A stretch of DNA of 64,000 nt from assembly GCA_024291935.2 (NCBI GenBank), contig CM044320.1, positions 50,472,001 to 50,536,000 of the forward strand, in the 5' to 3' direction. Below the pieces are notes generated by a model that was not told the DNA's origin, searched no databases, and was given only the letters and a program-made list of their open reading frames with translations. Positions 1 through 12,410 of the stretch are shown one piece after another (position 1 is the stretch's first letter; the number at the start of each line of letters is the position of its first letter). The translations under genes and the position numbers were made by a program. This DNA is from Okapia johnstoni (lineage: Eukaryota > Chordata > Mammalia > Artiodactyla > Giraffidae).

Positions 1-169
1 AGTTGAGGACCAAAAATGTAGAGAAAGCAAAAGAAGTACAAGAGAATATGAGTTATATAATATTACAATAATCTATGATGATTGATGTACATGTTTTAAT
101 AATGATGATGGGATGATGACTATTGTATTAATAAATGTTGTCTAGAGAGAGGAATATTTTCTCATGTGT

Positions 170-400
170 CCAAGCCCCTGGTCAAGCATTCACTTTGCTG
201 TGTCTCATTTAATACTCACAAAATTTTGCTAATAAGGTCTGTAGTACAGTCTCTCTATTTTATCCAGTGAAAAACACAAATTTTCAAAGAAGTTAAGTGA
301 TTTGAACTAATGTCACACCTCTCATAAGGGTTGAACATACTTTGATGCAAAACTGGTATTTGATTTTCAGAAACTGAAGCTCTAAGTAAACCATAATTCT
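170..400 (-). repeat. MIR SINE relic
   Basis: The order of pieces matches an inverted MIR: TCATTTAATACTCACAA, then a TTTTATCC stretch, then AAGAAGTTAAGTGATTTG. It is heavily diverged, and boundaries are approximate. Confidence 0.5.
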
Positions 401-1924
401 AGGCATGCAAGATTGCAGAAACGATAAAAATAAATTGACAGAATAAAGATCAAGCCCACGTAAAGCTAAGTAAGATAGCCTTATGAGTACTTTGAAAGTG
501 AACGCCAAACCATCATAGTGACAGATGGAAGTACTAATTTGATCAAAGCTTCTAGAGCTGTTAGAAGTGAAGAAAGATGAGAATATTATTTCATAAATAA
601 AATGTTCTGCATACATAAGGTAAAAAAACAAGCAAAACACACCCACCAAAAAAGCCAAAAAAATGTCTCATAATAAGACTTAAGGTGCTTGAGGGCTGAT
701 TCATTGCTCATTACTAAAATGGTGACTCTCAGTTTGGTAATTTGGATGTGGACACACAAGCCAGAATTTTCGTAAACTTGTAAGGAAAAGGGAAAGAAAT
801 GGAAGGTAAGGATTTCTCTTAGGCTAGAAGAATAGATAACTTTCATGTACGTGTCTCATTTCTCACCTCCAGGAAGCCTTCTCTTCAATTATCTTATCAA
901 TTATAATTCCTCACTGCTTATCTTGGTCTGTCTTCCAGGCAGCCAGGAAAAAGAAAAATAAGGTCGTTTCTTTTGTTCTTCCCACATCTCATCTCTCATT
1001 CTCATTTTTTAGAACAAGAAGAAAGTTGGAATACCACAAACAGTTACTGTCATGGCACTAATGAAAGTGATAAAATATACTAATTTTAAAGAGCAAGTGG
1101 TCTCTTTATTATGAGAATATGAATATATATTATAAGCACATAGTGGTGTGAAAAATGATGCTTTGATGATAATAATAAAAACAAAATGAACATGATTTTT
1201 TTGGGTTTATAAAATGCTCAGATCTTTAGCCAGCATTTCATAGTCGCTATCTCCAATAACCACTGTGATCTAGAATATGGCATCTTCACAGGACTCTGTG
1301 TCTTAAACTTTCCCTGTTTTCCCTGTCCGTTCAAAAACTTTTAATACACCCCAAATTACCACCATTTTCATTGGTAATTATAATAATACCTTCCTTTAAA
1401 TAGTCCACTTGCGCTTCAAATGTGAACCTTCTCCAAGAATCTCGTTCCCACTCTGCATCCAGAGTTAATGAGTTTGAGATGATGTTGATCATTGACACTC
1501 AAGTTAAACTTGTGAAAACCTTTCAGTGAGTTTCCCATGGGCTTAAAATATAAGCCCTTAATGCATGGCCATGGTTGACAGGGCTATGGTTAAGGTGGCA
1601 CCTGTTCTACTTCTCTAGGCTCGTTCGTTTACATCACATTCTCTCTCTGCTCCTTCTACACTCTTGAGTCCTTGTTGGGATAGAGTCTCTCTGTGGTACT
1701 TCTGGATGCCCCAACCAAATTGTCACCTCTGATTTTTGCTCCTCACAGTTATTCTCTCTATAGCATTAATTACCATTGTAAATAAAAACTGTGTCTGGAA
1801 TTAGTTATGAGATCTGCTTTATCTCTTTACCGTAAACACTATGAGAGGAGATACTAGCACCTTGTTTAGCTACTCTATTGTCAGAAATCAAGTATATATG
1901 TTGTGTGTGTGTCGTGTGTTGTGT

Positions 1925-1965
1925 TTATATATATATATATTTTAATTTTATATATATATATATTA
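1925..1965. repeat. (TA)n simple repeat, interrupted
   Basis: Two TA tracts flank a TTTTAATTTTA interruption, preceded by a short TG-rich run. A length polymorphism is plausible. Confidence 0.85.
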
Positions 1966-3580
1966 TTATGTATACACTATACTACCATCTATAGTAGAGA
2001 TCAAGTGTTGGTACGTGTAAATAAAAACAAATATTCAATGGAATCAAAAATAAAATATGAGGCTACTATCAAGCTGGGATATACGATGAAGTTTTTTCTG
2101 AAACAAGTTTATTGTGTGCCCTCATTCCAAGGCCTTTATTTGTTATTTTGGTGTAGTACACATGTATGATAGATAGCAAGTTAATATTAAGGATGACTGC
2201 TTGTTCTGTTTGAGTCTATTGTTTTAATACCTAAGTAAAATGATAAGTGGGACCATATGTTGTTTTAAATCCCTTTTACCTACCTGACACATAGAATCTA
2301 TTTTGGATACTTCTTTTTTTTTTTTTGCTAGCGCTAAGGAAAAAAATGAAACTGTCCTGAATTTTCAGCCCTTGGGTACTAGTATCTAATATGATTGATT
2401 GTAGAATTCAAGCTGAACCCTGAAGAATTACAAAAACTACAAATAGTTAAAAATCAAAAAAATATGCTCTTTAGAATTTCATTACTCTGAACCTAGAAGA
2501 ATCTCCCCCCATAACCCTCATTGTTCACCTCTCTGTTGTACAGGAAATAAAAAGACCTGAGAAAGAGAAGGGCTTCTTTTCCTGAGGGAATACAGTGAGT
2601 TCACTGGTGTGGGTCATATTAGAAATAAAGTTTCCTCATCTTCTACGCTCTCTTCTATTCTCTTCTTTCTCTCTCTCTCTTTCATAGCACTATCCAGTTT
2701 AAACTTTCTCTGAGGACTGGAAGTGTTTCTGTACTGTGCCAATCTAGATGGTAGCCACTATCCACATGTGGCTATCTGGAAGTAATAGTGCAAACGAGGA
2801 TAATGATTGTTTTTATTTTATTTCACTTTAATTAGTTAAACTTAAATAGCTTTTCATAAGGTTAGTGGAAACTGTACTGAAACAGACAGCTCTAATAGAT
2901 GTAGCTAGATTAAGGAAATAAATGCGATGATGTCAAATAATTTATAGTAAGCTCTAGCAGAAAAATTTGAAATTACCTAATAGTTAAACCTTCCAGAATT
3001 AGGATAACACTGAAAAAGGTTTAAATGAGCTTGGTTACAATTAATAGGGGGGTAAAAGAAATCAGAAAACAATTGCAAAACTGGGTAAATAATACAGAGG
3101 ATGTAAGTTTTCTACAGGGGATTGTTCACAGGTGGGGCTCACCTCCTGGTGGTTTGACTCAGTAACTCCACCTAAGTTTTCATCAAGGATGTAGCTCAGT
3201 TTCATACTTTCTATCTGCTGTGCAGGTTGTATTTCTAAAGTAGGCTTTCCACATGGGATGAATCATAGCTGCCAAAAGCTGTCTGAGTTATGATCTTATT
3301 CATCCACGTTATTGTTGGAAAACAAAAGGATTGTTTCAAGATGTCTCATCAGATAAGCAAGGAAGAGTCTTTTTTAGTTCACCGAGCAAACCACTTCTCA
3401 CAGCTCTTAGCTTGATGGGATCTCTTGCCCCATCCCCTGAGCCAGCTACTTGATCTGGGGGAAAAAGAATCACAGGGTTGGACTGAGGGCACAGCCATTA
3501 GTCCCAAACTCAAGTCAAGGAGAGATATTGAGCTTCCTCCATAAAGTGATGAATGGATATGCGGGGGCTGATACTTAAAT

Positions 3581-3804
3581 GAAGTTGAAAGTGATAGTGA
3601 AGTCGCTCAGTCATGTCCGACTCTTTGCGATCCCTGTGGACTGTAGCCTACCAAGGCTCCTCCTGTCTTGGGATTTTCCAGGCAAGAATACTGGAGTGGG
3701 TTGCCATTTCCTTCTCCAGGGGATCTTCCCAACCCAGGGATCGAACCTGGGTCTCCTGCATTGTCAGGCAGTCGCTTTACCATCTGAGAACCACCAGGGA
3801 AGTC
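3581..3804 (-). mobile_element. Bov-tA SINE, near full length
   Basis: Read on the minus strand it starts with the tRNA-derived head (GACTTCCCTGGTGG), passes the B-box-like GGTTCGATCCCTGGGTTGGG, continues into the BovA body (GGATAATACTCC-type sequence) and ends GACATGACTGAGCGACTTC plus a TCACTATCACTTTC tail. The short frames across it are SINE sequence, not genes. Confidence 0.93.
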
Positions 3805-4419
3805 ACTTTATGAAAATCAGGACAATAATTTGGAAGAAAAGAAAGGATGAATACTGTAAACAACACAGTGTGGACAATAAAGGCTGGTGGTATTTTCATA
3901 TTATTTTAGGGGACTAAAGGACTTGGCATCTTTATAATTTTTTCTACGTAAAAGTAGTATGGTTTTGTTTTTGAAAGGTAGTAAACTTTCCCCTCCCTCT
4001 TTGAATCTATTTTCCTCCTCCACGCCTATCAGAGAGTCCTGGTCTGTAAGTAAGAATGGTATGGGGTAGGAGTAGTGTAGGTCCTCTACCAGTGAACTTC
4101 CACCTCAGTGAGTCTGTGAGGAGGCAGTGGGGTTTGGACTTCTAAGGAGCCGAGGAGAAATAGAAGAGGTGACGTTGCAGGAGAATTGGGTGCTGAGGCC
4201 TTGAACAGATTTATTTTGGGCTTTCATTTGGTAGTTTCTCCTATGAGGATTCAAGGAATGATGTGACTGGGAAAAAACTGAAGCTAGAAGATCACAAGAA
4301 ACTCCGGAATCAGATCCAGAGATCAAGTCTGAGCCTCTTGGAGTGGGAGTATGCGTCCAAGACCCTAGCTTCCAGGAACTAACCTAGGGAGTATCAATTA
4401 GTGAGAACTCACACAAAAG
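3805..4419. other. Intron, possibly L1 5' UTR from about 4090
   Basis: There is no gene. The stretch from about 4090 (GCAGTGGGGTTTGG onward) is richer in G and C and may be the decayed 5' UTR of the L1 that follows. This could not be confirmed by eye. Confidence 0.4.
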
Positions 4420-5730
4420 GAAACCACTTGAATACAAGTACCCAGCATCACCAACCATCTGTTGCACCCTGTGCAGGACCCCTAATCTAAAACAACAAAC
4501 AAATAATGAAAATATTAAACCCAATCATCAGCAGATAGGATTACCCCTCATTCAGCTCCTTGCCACATCAGAGGGGAAAAAAAACAACAAACAAAAACTC
4601 AGCCACAAATTCACCCTATAAGAAGCGTTTAACTCAAACTATGGACCAATCCTTAGGAAGCAGAAACAATAGGAAGGTAAAGAATTCAACCTTAAAAGCC
4701 TGGGGAAAAGGAGACCTCAAGCACCCAGTAAGTTTTAAACAAATAATGAAAAGGCAGAGAAATACTCAACAAGTGAAGAAATAACTAGAAACACAAGAAG
4801 TCCAAAATAAATGAAGAGGAATAGGCAAACTACTGCGAAAATATTTCAGAATAATGGTAGTAAAGATGATCAAAAACCTTGACGGACCAAAATGGAGAAA
4901 ATGTCCAAGAATCAAATAACAACAGACCTAGAAGAATTAAAAGAATAAACATGCGAGGAGGAGTACAAATGACCCACTTTTACTGAAATTTAATAATACT
5001 CTGGAAGGAATAAATTGGCAGAATATCCGAAGTGGGAAGAACAAATCAGTGTAGCTGGAAGATTAATATGGTGGAAGTAAATTCTTAGAAGAGCAGAATA
5101 AAGTAAAATTAAAGTAACGAAAAGAAACTGAGTGATAGTCATCACAGACCTCTGGGGACAATATCTAATGTACAACATTTGAATTATAGGATCCCAGATA
5201 AAAGAAGATAGAAATATATAGGGTATGATGAAAATTTTTGAAGTGATTATAGTTGAAAATATTCCCAAGCATGGGAAAGGAAAATAGACATCAAATCCAA
5301 GAAGCAAATGAATCCTAGGATATAATCCCAAGGAGAATACATGCAAGACACATTACTAATCGAAACTTAACAAAAATTAAACACAAAGAAAGTATATTGA
5401 AAGCAGCAAGGAGAAGCTAAAATGTAACATGCATTGGGAAACCCATATGCTTAACAGCTGATCTTTCATGCAGAAACCCTGCAGGCAGGAAAGAAAATGG
5501 CAGGTTATAAAGTTTGCAAAAGGGAAAAATTACAACCATGTATATTGTACCTCGGCAAGGAATTATTCAAAATTGTGGAGATAATAAAGTGCTCTCCAGA
5601 CAAGGCAATAAGTTAAGAGAATTTCATGTACCACCAAACCAGCTTTAAAACAAATGTGAAACAGACGTATATTAGTCAAGAAATACAAAAGAAGAAAAAG
5701 AGATCTACAAAATCAACCCCAAACAATTAA

Positions 5731-8709
5731 GAAAATGGCAATAGAGAACTATATATCAATAATTACTTTAAATGTAAATGGATTAAATGCTCCAACCAAA
5801 AGACACAGACTGGCTGTATGGATACAAAAAGTTGGACCCATGTATATGCTGTCTACAAGAAACCCACTTCAGACCTAAAGACACATATAGACTGAAAGTG
5901 AGAGGATGGAAAAATATATTCCATGCAAATGGGAAGCAAAAGAAAGCTGGAGTAGCAATCCTCATATCAAGAAGTATCAGACCTTAAAATTAACGATATA
6001 TTGCAACAGATAAAGAAGGAACCCACCCCCACTACATAATGATTCAATGGGATCAATCCAAGAGGAAGACATAACAATTGTAAATATCTATGCACCCAAC
6101 ATAGGAGCACCTCAATACATAAGACAAACACTAACAGACATAAAAGGAGAAATTGACAGTAACACAATAATAGTAGGAGACTTTACACCACCCACTATTT
6201 AACCCAATGGATAGATTCATAAAAACTGACTAATTAAATAAGGAAAACACAAGTCTTAAATGATACATTAGATGAGATGGATCTCATTGATATCTTCAGG
6301 ACATTCCATCCAAATGCAGAAGAATACATTCTTCTCAAGTGCACATGGAACATTCTCCAGGATAGACCACATCGTGGGTCACAAATTAAACCTCAGTAAA
6401 GTAAGAAAATTCAAATCCATATCAAAGCATTTTACAATGACCATAACACTATGAGATTTAGATATCTCATTACAAGAAAAAAAACTGAAGAATCAAAATT
6501 ACATGGAGATTAAATATAACACATTTCTAAATAACCACCTGATTACGAAGGAAATCAAAAGGGAAATTCAAAAAAATTTCTAGAAACAAATGACAGTGAA
6601 AACACAAATCAAATACTATGGCGATGCAGCAAAAGAGTTCTACAAAGAGGGAAGTTTATAGCAATACATCTACTCAATAAGGTAGAAAATCTAGACAACC
6701 CTTGATGAATAACACCATCTAGGGAAAAACGACTTAGACAAACCTAACATTAACCTTTAAAAACAACGGGAACAAAAACAAAACAAAACAAACAAATACC
6801 CAAAATTAGTAGCAGGAAAGCATCTTAAAGATCCGAGCAGAATAAATGAAAAGAAATGAGATAACTATTGTAAGATCTAATAAAACTAGCAAGTTGTTCT
6901 TTGAGAAGATAAACAATATACAAAAGTTAGCAAGATCATCAAATAATTAGAGAGTAGAATCTAATAACAAAATTAGAAATGAAAAAGGAGAGGTTACAAA
7001 CAGACAAGGCAGAAATAAAAAGGATTGTAAGAGACTCTTATGAACCAACTATATGGCTATAAAAATGAATACCCTGGAAGAGAATATGGGCAGGATTCTT
7101 TGAAAAGTTCAACTTTCCAAGACTGACCAGGGATAAAATAGAAAAATTTTGAACACACAAATTACAAGCACTGATAAACTGAAGCTGTGATCAAAATTCT
7201 CCCACATAAACAAAAGCTCAGGACTGATGGCTTACTGGAGAGAACTCTATCAAACTTTTAGAGAATTAAGTAATGCCTCTCCTTCACTTTAAACTCTTTC
7301 AAATAAATTGCAAAGGAAGGAAACACTTCCAAAACATTCTATGATAGGGATACCATCACCCTGATACCAAACCCAGAAAAGACATAACACACAAAAAAGA
7401 AAATTACAAGCCATATCACTGTTGAACAAAGATGCAAAAAAAAACCTCCTCAGCAAATTTTAGCAAGACAGATACTCAGCAACCTCATCAAAAAGCTCAT
7501 ACTATCCAGGATCAAGGTATGGGTTTTATTCACGGGTGCAAGGATTTTCAATATATGCAAATCATCAATGTAATACACCTTATTAACAAACTTGAAAGTA
7601 TAAAAACATATGGGTCATAACCTCAATAGATGCAGAAAAAAGGCGTGATTTGACAACATTCAGCACACATTATGATTAAAAACTCTTCTACAAAATGTGG
7701 CATAGAAGGACTTACCTCTACATAGTAAAGGCCCATATATGATAAGGGTACAGCAAACATTTAGTCTCAACCAGTGAGAAAAACTGAAGGCATTCCCCTA
7801 AGATCAGGAACAGGCGACAAGGCGTGTCCACTTTCCCTACTTTTATCAATAGTTCTGGAAATCTTGCTACAGCAGTCAGAGAAGGGAAAAAAGAAATAAA
7901 TAAGAACCCTGATCAGAAAGTAAAGTTAAAGCTCTCACTGGTTTGCAGATGTCATGATATTTTAAATAGAAATAACTCCTAGAGATAGTATCAGAAAATT
8001 ACTAGAGTATCAGTGATACTTTAGCAAAGTTGCTGGTTACAAAATCAATGCTACAGAAAGCATTTGAATTTCTATTATATAACAATGAAAAATCAGAAAG
8101 TAGAAATTAAGGACTTCAATCACATTCACCATTGCATCAAAAAGAGTTAAGTATTATAGGAATAAATTACCTAAGGAAACAAAAGAACTGTATACAGTAA
8201 CTTATAGACACTATGAAAAGAATTCAGATGACATAAACAGATGGTGAGATATTCCGTGATTGTTCCTGGGTTGGGAAGACATCATTGTTGTGAAATTGAA
8301 TATACTTACCAAATGAAGTTATCATATTCAGTGAGGTGCTATCAAATTACCTATAACATTATTCACAGCAACTAGAACAAAAAATCCTAAACAATTCATA
8401 TGGATTAACTCAAAAAGGTCCCACAATAGTGAAGCAGTCTTGGAGAAAGAAGTATGGAGCTTGAGGAATAACCTTTCTGGTCTTCAGATTATACTACAAG
8501 AGGAAGCATGTCAATCAAGACGGAATAATGGTGGCTGGCACACAATAAAAACAGAAATATAGACCTATGAACAAGATTGAAAGCCCAGATATATAAATCC
8601 GACACCCTATGGGTACCTTATTTTTGACAAAGGCGGCAAGAATTTCAATGGGCAAGACCGCCCTCTTTCAATAAATGTTGCTGGGAAAATTGGAACGCTA
8701 CGTGTAAAA
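5731..8709 (+). pseudogene. L1 ORF2 (endonuclease/reverse transcriptase) remnant
   Basis: Translated pieces in shifting frames match L1 ORF2. The apurinic/apyrimidinic-type endonuclease N-terminus lies at about 5750-6460, including DTYRLKVRGWKNIFHANG and the later RIDHIVGHKLNLSK at 6348-6390. Reverse transcriptase-like text follows (for example GATACCATCACCCTGATACC near 7347). The longest open piece is about 66 residues. Frameshifts and stops every few hundred bases exclude activity. The C-terminal part continues after the BovB insertion at 11420. Confidence 0.85.
8699..8709 (+). repeat. Left target-site duplication of nested BovB
   Basis: TACGTGTAAAA here matches TACGTATAAAG at 11420-11430 at 9 of 11 positions. 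The L1 reads on across the two copies, so they mark the BovB insertion. Confidence 0.8.
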
Positions 8710-9288
8710 GTGTTTAACTATGCCAAAGCCTTTGACTGTGTGGATCACAATAAACTGTGGAAAATTCTGAAAGAGATGGGAATACCAGACCACCTGACCT
8801 GCCTCTTGAGAAATCTGTATGCAGGTCAGGAAGCAACAGTTAGAACTGGACATGAACAACAGTTCCAAATAGGAAAGGGAGTACATCAAGGCTGTATATT
8901 GTCACCCTGCTTATTTAACTTATATGCAGAGTACATCATGAGAAACGCTGGGCTGGATGAAGCACAAGCTGGAATCAAGATTGCCAGGAGAAATATCAAT
9001 AACCTCAGATATGCAGATGACACCACCTTTATGGCAGAAAGTGAAGAAGAAATAAGAGCTCTTGATGAAAGTGAAAGAGGAGAGTGAAAAATTGGTATAA
9101 GCTCAACATTCAGAAAACTAAGATCATGGCATCGGCTCCATCATTTCATGGCAAATAGATGGGGAGGAAAACAGTGGAAACAGACGGTGACTTTATTTTT
9201 GGGGGGCTCAAAAATCACTGCAGATGGTGATGCAGCCATGAAATTAAAAGACACTTACTCCTTGGAAGGAAAGTTATGACCAACCTAG
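8710..9288 (+). mobile_element. BovB LINE (RTE), sense, left part of a split copy
   Basis: This is a 5'-truncated BovB that begins inside the reverse transcriptase. One frame (8710-9084) reads through the palm: YAKAFDCVDHNK, then VHQGCILSPCLFNLY (the usual R before QGC is H), then RYADDTTFMAESEE. The catalytic YADD is present, but the frame ends soon after through a frameshift. The copy breaks at 9288 after CCAACCTAG, where an antisense BovB enters, and resumes at about 10902. Confidence 0.92.
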
Positions 9289-10901
9289 TTCAGTTCAGTC
9301 GCTCAGTCGTGTCTAACTCTTTGCAAACCCACATGGACTGCAGCACGACCAGGCCTCCCTGTCCTTCACTAACTCCCCTAAGTTCACCAAACACATATCC
9401 ATCTAGTCGGGGATGCATCCAAGCCATCTCCATTCTGGCCCCTTTTACTCCTAGCCCTCATTCTTTACCTGCATCAGGGTCTTTCAAGTGAGTCAACTCT
9501 TTCGCCATCAGGTGGCCCTAGTATTGAAGTTTCAGCTTCAACATCAGGTCTTCTTCATTGTAACACCCAGGTTTTGTCTACCTTTAGGATGGACTGGTTG
9601 GATTCCTTGGCAGTCCAAGGGACTCTCAAGAGTCTTTTCCAACACCACAGTTCAAAAGCATCATTCTTTGGTTACTCAGCTTTCGGTTATTGTCCAGCTC
9701 TCAATTCATACATGGATACTGGAAAAAAACACATGCCTTGAACTAGACGGACTTTGTTGGCAAAAGTATAACGTCTATGCTTTGTTATATGCTATATAGG
9801 TTGGTCCTAACTTTCCTTCCAAGGAGTAAAGTGTCTTTTAATTTCATGGCTGCAATCACCATCTGCAGTGATTTTGGAGCCCGTAAAAATAAAGTAGCCA
9901 CTTGTTTTCACTTTTTCCCCATTATCTTGCCATGAAATCAAGGGGGACTGGATGCCATGATCTTAGTTTTCTGAATGTTGAGCTTTAAGCCAACTTTTTC
10001 ACTCTCCTCTTTCACTTTCATCAAGAGGCTCTTTAGTTCTTCTTCACTTTCTGCCATAAAGGTGGTGTCATCTGCATATCTGAGGTTATTGATATTTCTC
10101 CCGGCAATCTTGATTCCAGCTTGTGTTTCTTCCAGCCCAGCGTTTCTCATGATGTACTCTGCATATAAGTTAAATAAGCAGGGTGACAATATACAGCCTT
10201 GACGTACTCCTTTTCCTATTTGGAACCAGTCTGTTGTTCCATGTCCAGTTCTAACTGTTGCTTCCTGACCTGCATACAGGTTTCTCAAGAGGCAGGTCAG
10301 GTGGTCTGGTATTCCCATCTCTTTCAGAATTTTCCACAGTTTATTGTGATCCACACAGTCAAAGGCTTTGGCATAGTCAATAAAGCAGAAATAGATGTTT
10401 TTCTGGAACTCTCTTGCTTTTTCGATGATCCAGCGGATGTTGGCAATTTGATCTCTGGTTCCTCTGCCTTTTCTAAAACCAGCTTGAACATCTGGAAGTT
10501 CACGGTTCATGTATTGCTGAAGCCTGGCTTGGAGAATTTTGAGCATTACTTTACTAGCATGTGAGATGAGTGCAATTGTGTGGTAGTTTGAGCATTCTTT
10601 GGCATTGCCTTTCTTTGGGATTGGAATGAAAACTGACCTTTTCCAGTCCTGTGGCCACTGCTGAGTTTTCCAAATTTGCTGGCATATTGAGTGCAGCACT
10701 TTCACAGCATCATCTTTTAGGATTTGAAATAGCTCAACTGGAATTCCATCACCTCCACTAGCTTTGTTTGTAGTGATGCTTTCTAAGGCCCACTTGACTT
10801 CACATTCCAGGATGTCTGGCTCTAGGTGAGTGATCACACCATCGTGATTATCTGGGTCATGAAGATCTTTTTTGTACAGTTCTTCTGTGTATTCTTGAAC
10901 A
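9289..10901 (-). mobile_element. BovB LINE (RTE), antisense, inserted in another BovB
   Basis: Its 3' end lies at 9289, where the plus strand reads TTCAGTTCAGTCGCTCAGTC. Its truncated 5' end lies near 10901, just upstream of the reverse transcriptase. The C-terminal region and 3' UTR occupy 9289-9937. The junctions fall at one point of the host BovB consensus (CCAACCTAG, then A-AGCATATTAAAAAGC), which shows that it inserted into the sense copy. Confidence 0.9.
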
Positions 10902-10909
10902 GACAGCAT
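9938..10909 (-). pseudogene. BovB reverse transcriptase fragment, open for 323 codons
   Basis: This is the longest open frame in the window. It carries an RTE-type reverse transcriptase: finger region with NKASGGDGIPVELFQ (residues 48-62), GFRKGRGTRDQ (144-154), catalytic Asp178 in FIDYAKAFDCVD (176-187), RQGCILSP (236-243) and YADD (278-281). The usual motifs are intact, but the upstream endonuclease domain is missing and a stop follows MASSPP where the normal protein continues for about 200 residues. The first few residues are host sequence. It is a 5'-truncated element fragment inside an intron on the opposite strand, so I infer no function. Confidence 0.85.
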
Positions 10910-11419
10910 TATTAAAAAGCCAGAGCCATTTTTGCAACAAAAGGTACTGTCTAGTCAAGGCTTGGTTTTTCCAAGTAGTCATGTTTGGATGTGAGAGTTG
11001 AGACTTAAAAATAAAGTGAGTACCGAATGAATTGTATGCTTTTGAATGTGGTGTTAGAGAAGAACTCTGAGAACCCTTGGACGTGCATGGGAGATCCTCC
11101 AACCAGTCCATCCTAAAGGGAATATCAGTCGAGCATTCATTGGAAGGGGACTGATGTTGAAGCTGGAAACTCCATTACTTTGGCACTGATGGGAAGAGTG
11201 TTCATTTGAAAAGACCCAGTTGCTGGGATAGATTAAGGGCAAGAGGGATGAGAAGGGGACAACAGAGGATGAGATGGCTGGATGGCATCACCAACTCAAT
11301 GGACATGGAGTTTGGGTAAACTCCGGGAGTTGGTGATGGACAGGGAGGCCTGGCGTGCTGCGGTCCATGGGGTCACAAAGAGTCGGACACGACTGAGCAA
11401 AACTGTTATTGAACTGACT
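10902..11419 (+). mobile_element. BovB LINE, sense, right part of the split copy
   Basis: This resumes the interrupted element with GACAGCATTATTAAAAAGCC and runs through the degenerate C-terminal coding region (TGTTGAAGCTGGAAACTCC, GAGATGGCTGGATGGCATCA) to the BovB 3' terminus GTCGGACACGACTGAGC. The L1 begins again at the right target-site duplication. Confidence 0.9.
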
Positions 11420-11430
11420 TACGTATAAAG
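11420..11430 (+). repeat. Right target-site duplication of nested BovB
   Basis: TACGTATAAAG pairs with 8699-8709. From here the L1 text continues (AATGAAAATTAGAACACC). Confidence 0.8.
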
Positions 11431-11710
11431 AATGAAAATTAGAACACCTTCTAACACGTACATAAAGATAAACTCGAAGAATGGATTAAAAAACATTAAT
11501 TGTAAGACCCAGAAACTTTAGAACTTTAGAAGAAAACATAGGCAGAACACTCAAATGACATTAAATCAAAGCATGTTCTCTCTATGACCACTGCCAAGAG
11601 TAATGGAAATAAAACAAAAGTAAAACAGTGGGACCTGATTTAACTTAAAAGCGTTGCACTGCAAGGAAACTATAAGCAAGGTGGAAAAGGAAGCAAGAGA
11701 CAAGCCCTCT
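11420..11710 (+). mobile_element. L1 LINE, continuation after BovB, 3' truncated
   Basis: It continues the ORF2 C-terminal region (GAAAATTAGAACACCTTCTA, later GCACTGCAAGGAAACTATAA). Recognisable L1 text fades near 11690-11710 with no poly(A) tail or 3' UTR, so the 3' end was lost after insertion. Confidence 0.8.
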
Positions 11711-12224
11711 ATCCCACTCCAATCTCCACGGCACTCTTGGACTCTTATCTCTTTGTGTCTCTGACCTTCCTCAGCCATGAGTCCTCATTTGTCACTCCTT
11801 TCCTTGCCTTTTTTTCGTGCTTTCTAAAAACTTCGTCTCCCACCTTCTCTTCCCATACAAACTCCTCAAAAGAATCATTTAGATTGCACTTTCTATGTCC
11901 TCATCTCTGACTTACATCGCAACCCAGCGCAGCCTAGCTTCGGGGCTCTTCTCAGCAAGATGCCAGACCCCTATGAACCTTTCTCCCTCCTCCTCTCAGC
12001 AGACCTCTTCACACATACCCCAGTACTGTGGCCTGCAGCCTCCATACAACTCTGCTTCTCTCTCTTCTCTTGTTGTCTTGACTATTCTTTCTTCAGTCTC
12101 CTGAGTATAATCCTCATCCTTTACTTTGAAGATGTTGGTTTGTCCTCAGGCCACTTCTTTTCATACTACATACTCTCTTCAGTCCCATCCATGCATGACT
12201 TCAGCTCCCACTTGTGATAAGAAT

Positions 12225-12410
12225 AACTAAGATTTATACAGAGCTTCTTTGTGCTGAACACTGAACTAAACACTACTTGCATTATATTGTTGAACACTTA
12301 TGGCAACCCTCAGAGGTAGACATTCTTTTTTATCTCTCATAAAAACTAATCAGAAAATGGATGCTTAGGAAGGTTTGGGAGTTTACTCAAGACCATACAT
12401 CAGTGTGTGC
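12225..12410 (-). repeat. MIR SINE relic
   Basis: Inverted MIR order: TGCTGAACACTGAACTAAACAC, then GGCAACCCTCAGAGGTAGAC, then the AAAATGGATGCTTAGGAAGG part. Edges are approximate. Confidence 0.5.

Larger units (their letters stand above)
1..3580. other. AT-rich intron without a gene
   Basis: No exon or young repeat is recognised. It contains a probable MIR relic near 170-400, AT-rich simple sequence at 1925-1965, a T-run near 2312-2326 and a CT-rich patch near 2663-2683. The piece near 2745-2780 (GTAGCCACTATCCACATGTG) resembles a mammalian DNA-transposon relic, but I cannot name it securely. Open frames here are short and lack coding character. Confidence 0.6.
4420..8709 (+). mobile_element. 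Ruminant/ferungulate L1 LINE, 5' part, decayed
   Basis: The sequence follows the L1 order: 5' UTR-like text (AATCATCAGCAGATAGGATT near 4525), an ORF1 region about 4740-5660 with the coiled-coil-coding text GACCTAGAAGAATTAAAAGA, an inter-ORF spacer, and ORF2 from about 5731. The endonuclease start appears as IITLNVNGLNAPTKRHRL-like codons at 5759-5812. Further endonuclease text (CCLQETHFRPKDTYRLKVRG, inside the frame 5787-5987) follows before the frame breaks. Stops and indels occur throughout both ORFs, so it is dead. It is interrupted at 8710 by a BovB and resumes at 11420. Confidence 0.88.

Noticed and set aside
5787..5987. A 66-codon frame with CCLQETHFRPKD as a gene
   Set aside because: It is the L1 ORF2 endonuclease start and breaks by frameshift and stops.
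10199..10564. Open frames of 98-121 codons opposite the BovB reverse transcriptase (also 8698-8889 and 13505-13801)
   Set aside because: The same antisense peptide recurs at each BovB copy, which shows it is a shadow of the reverse transcriptase frame.
9938..10909. The 323-codon frame as a host gene
   Set aside because: It is BovB reverse transcriptase inside a recognisable truncated LINE and antisense to the ANKS1B intron.
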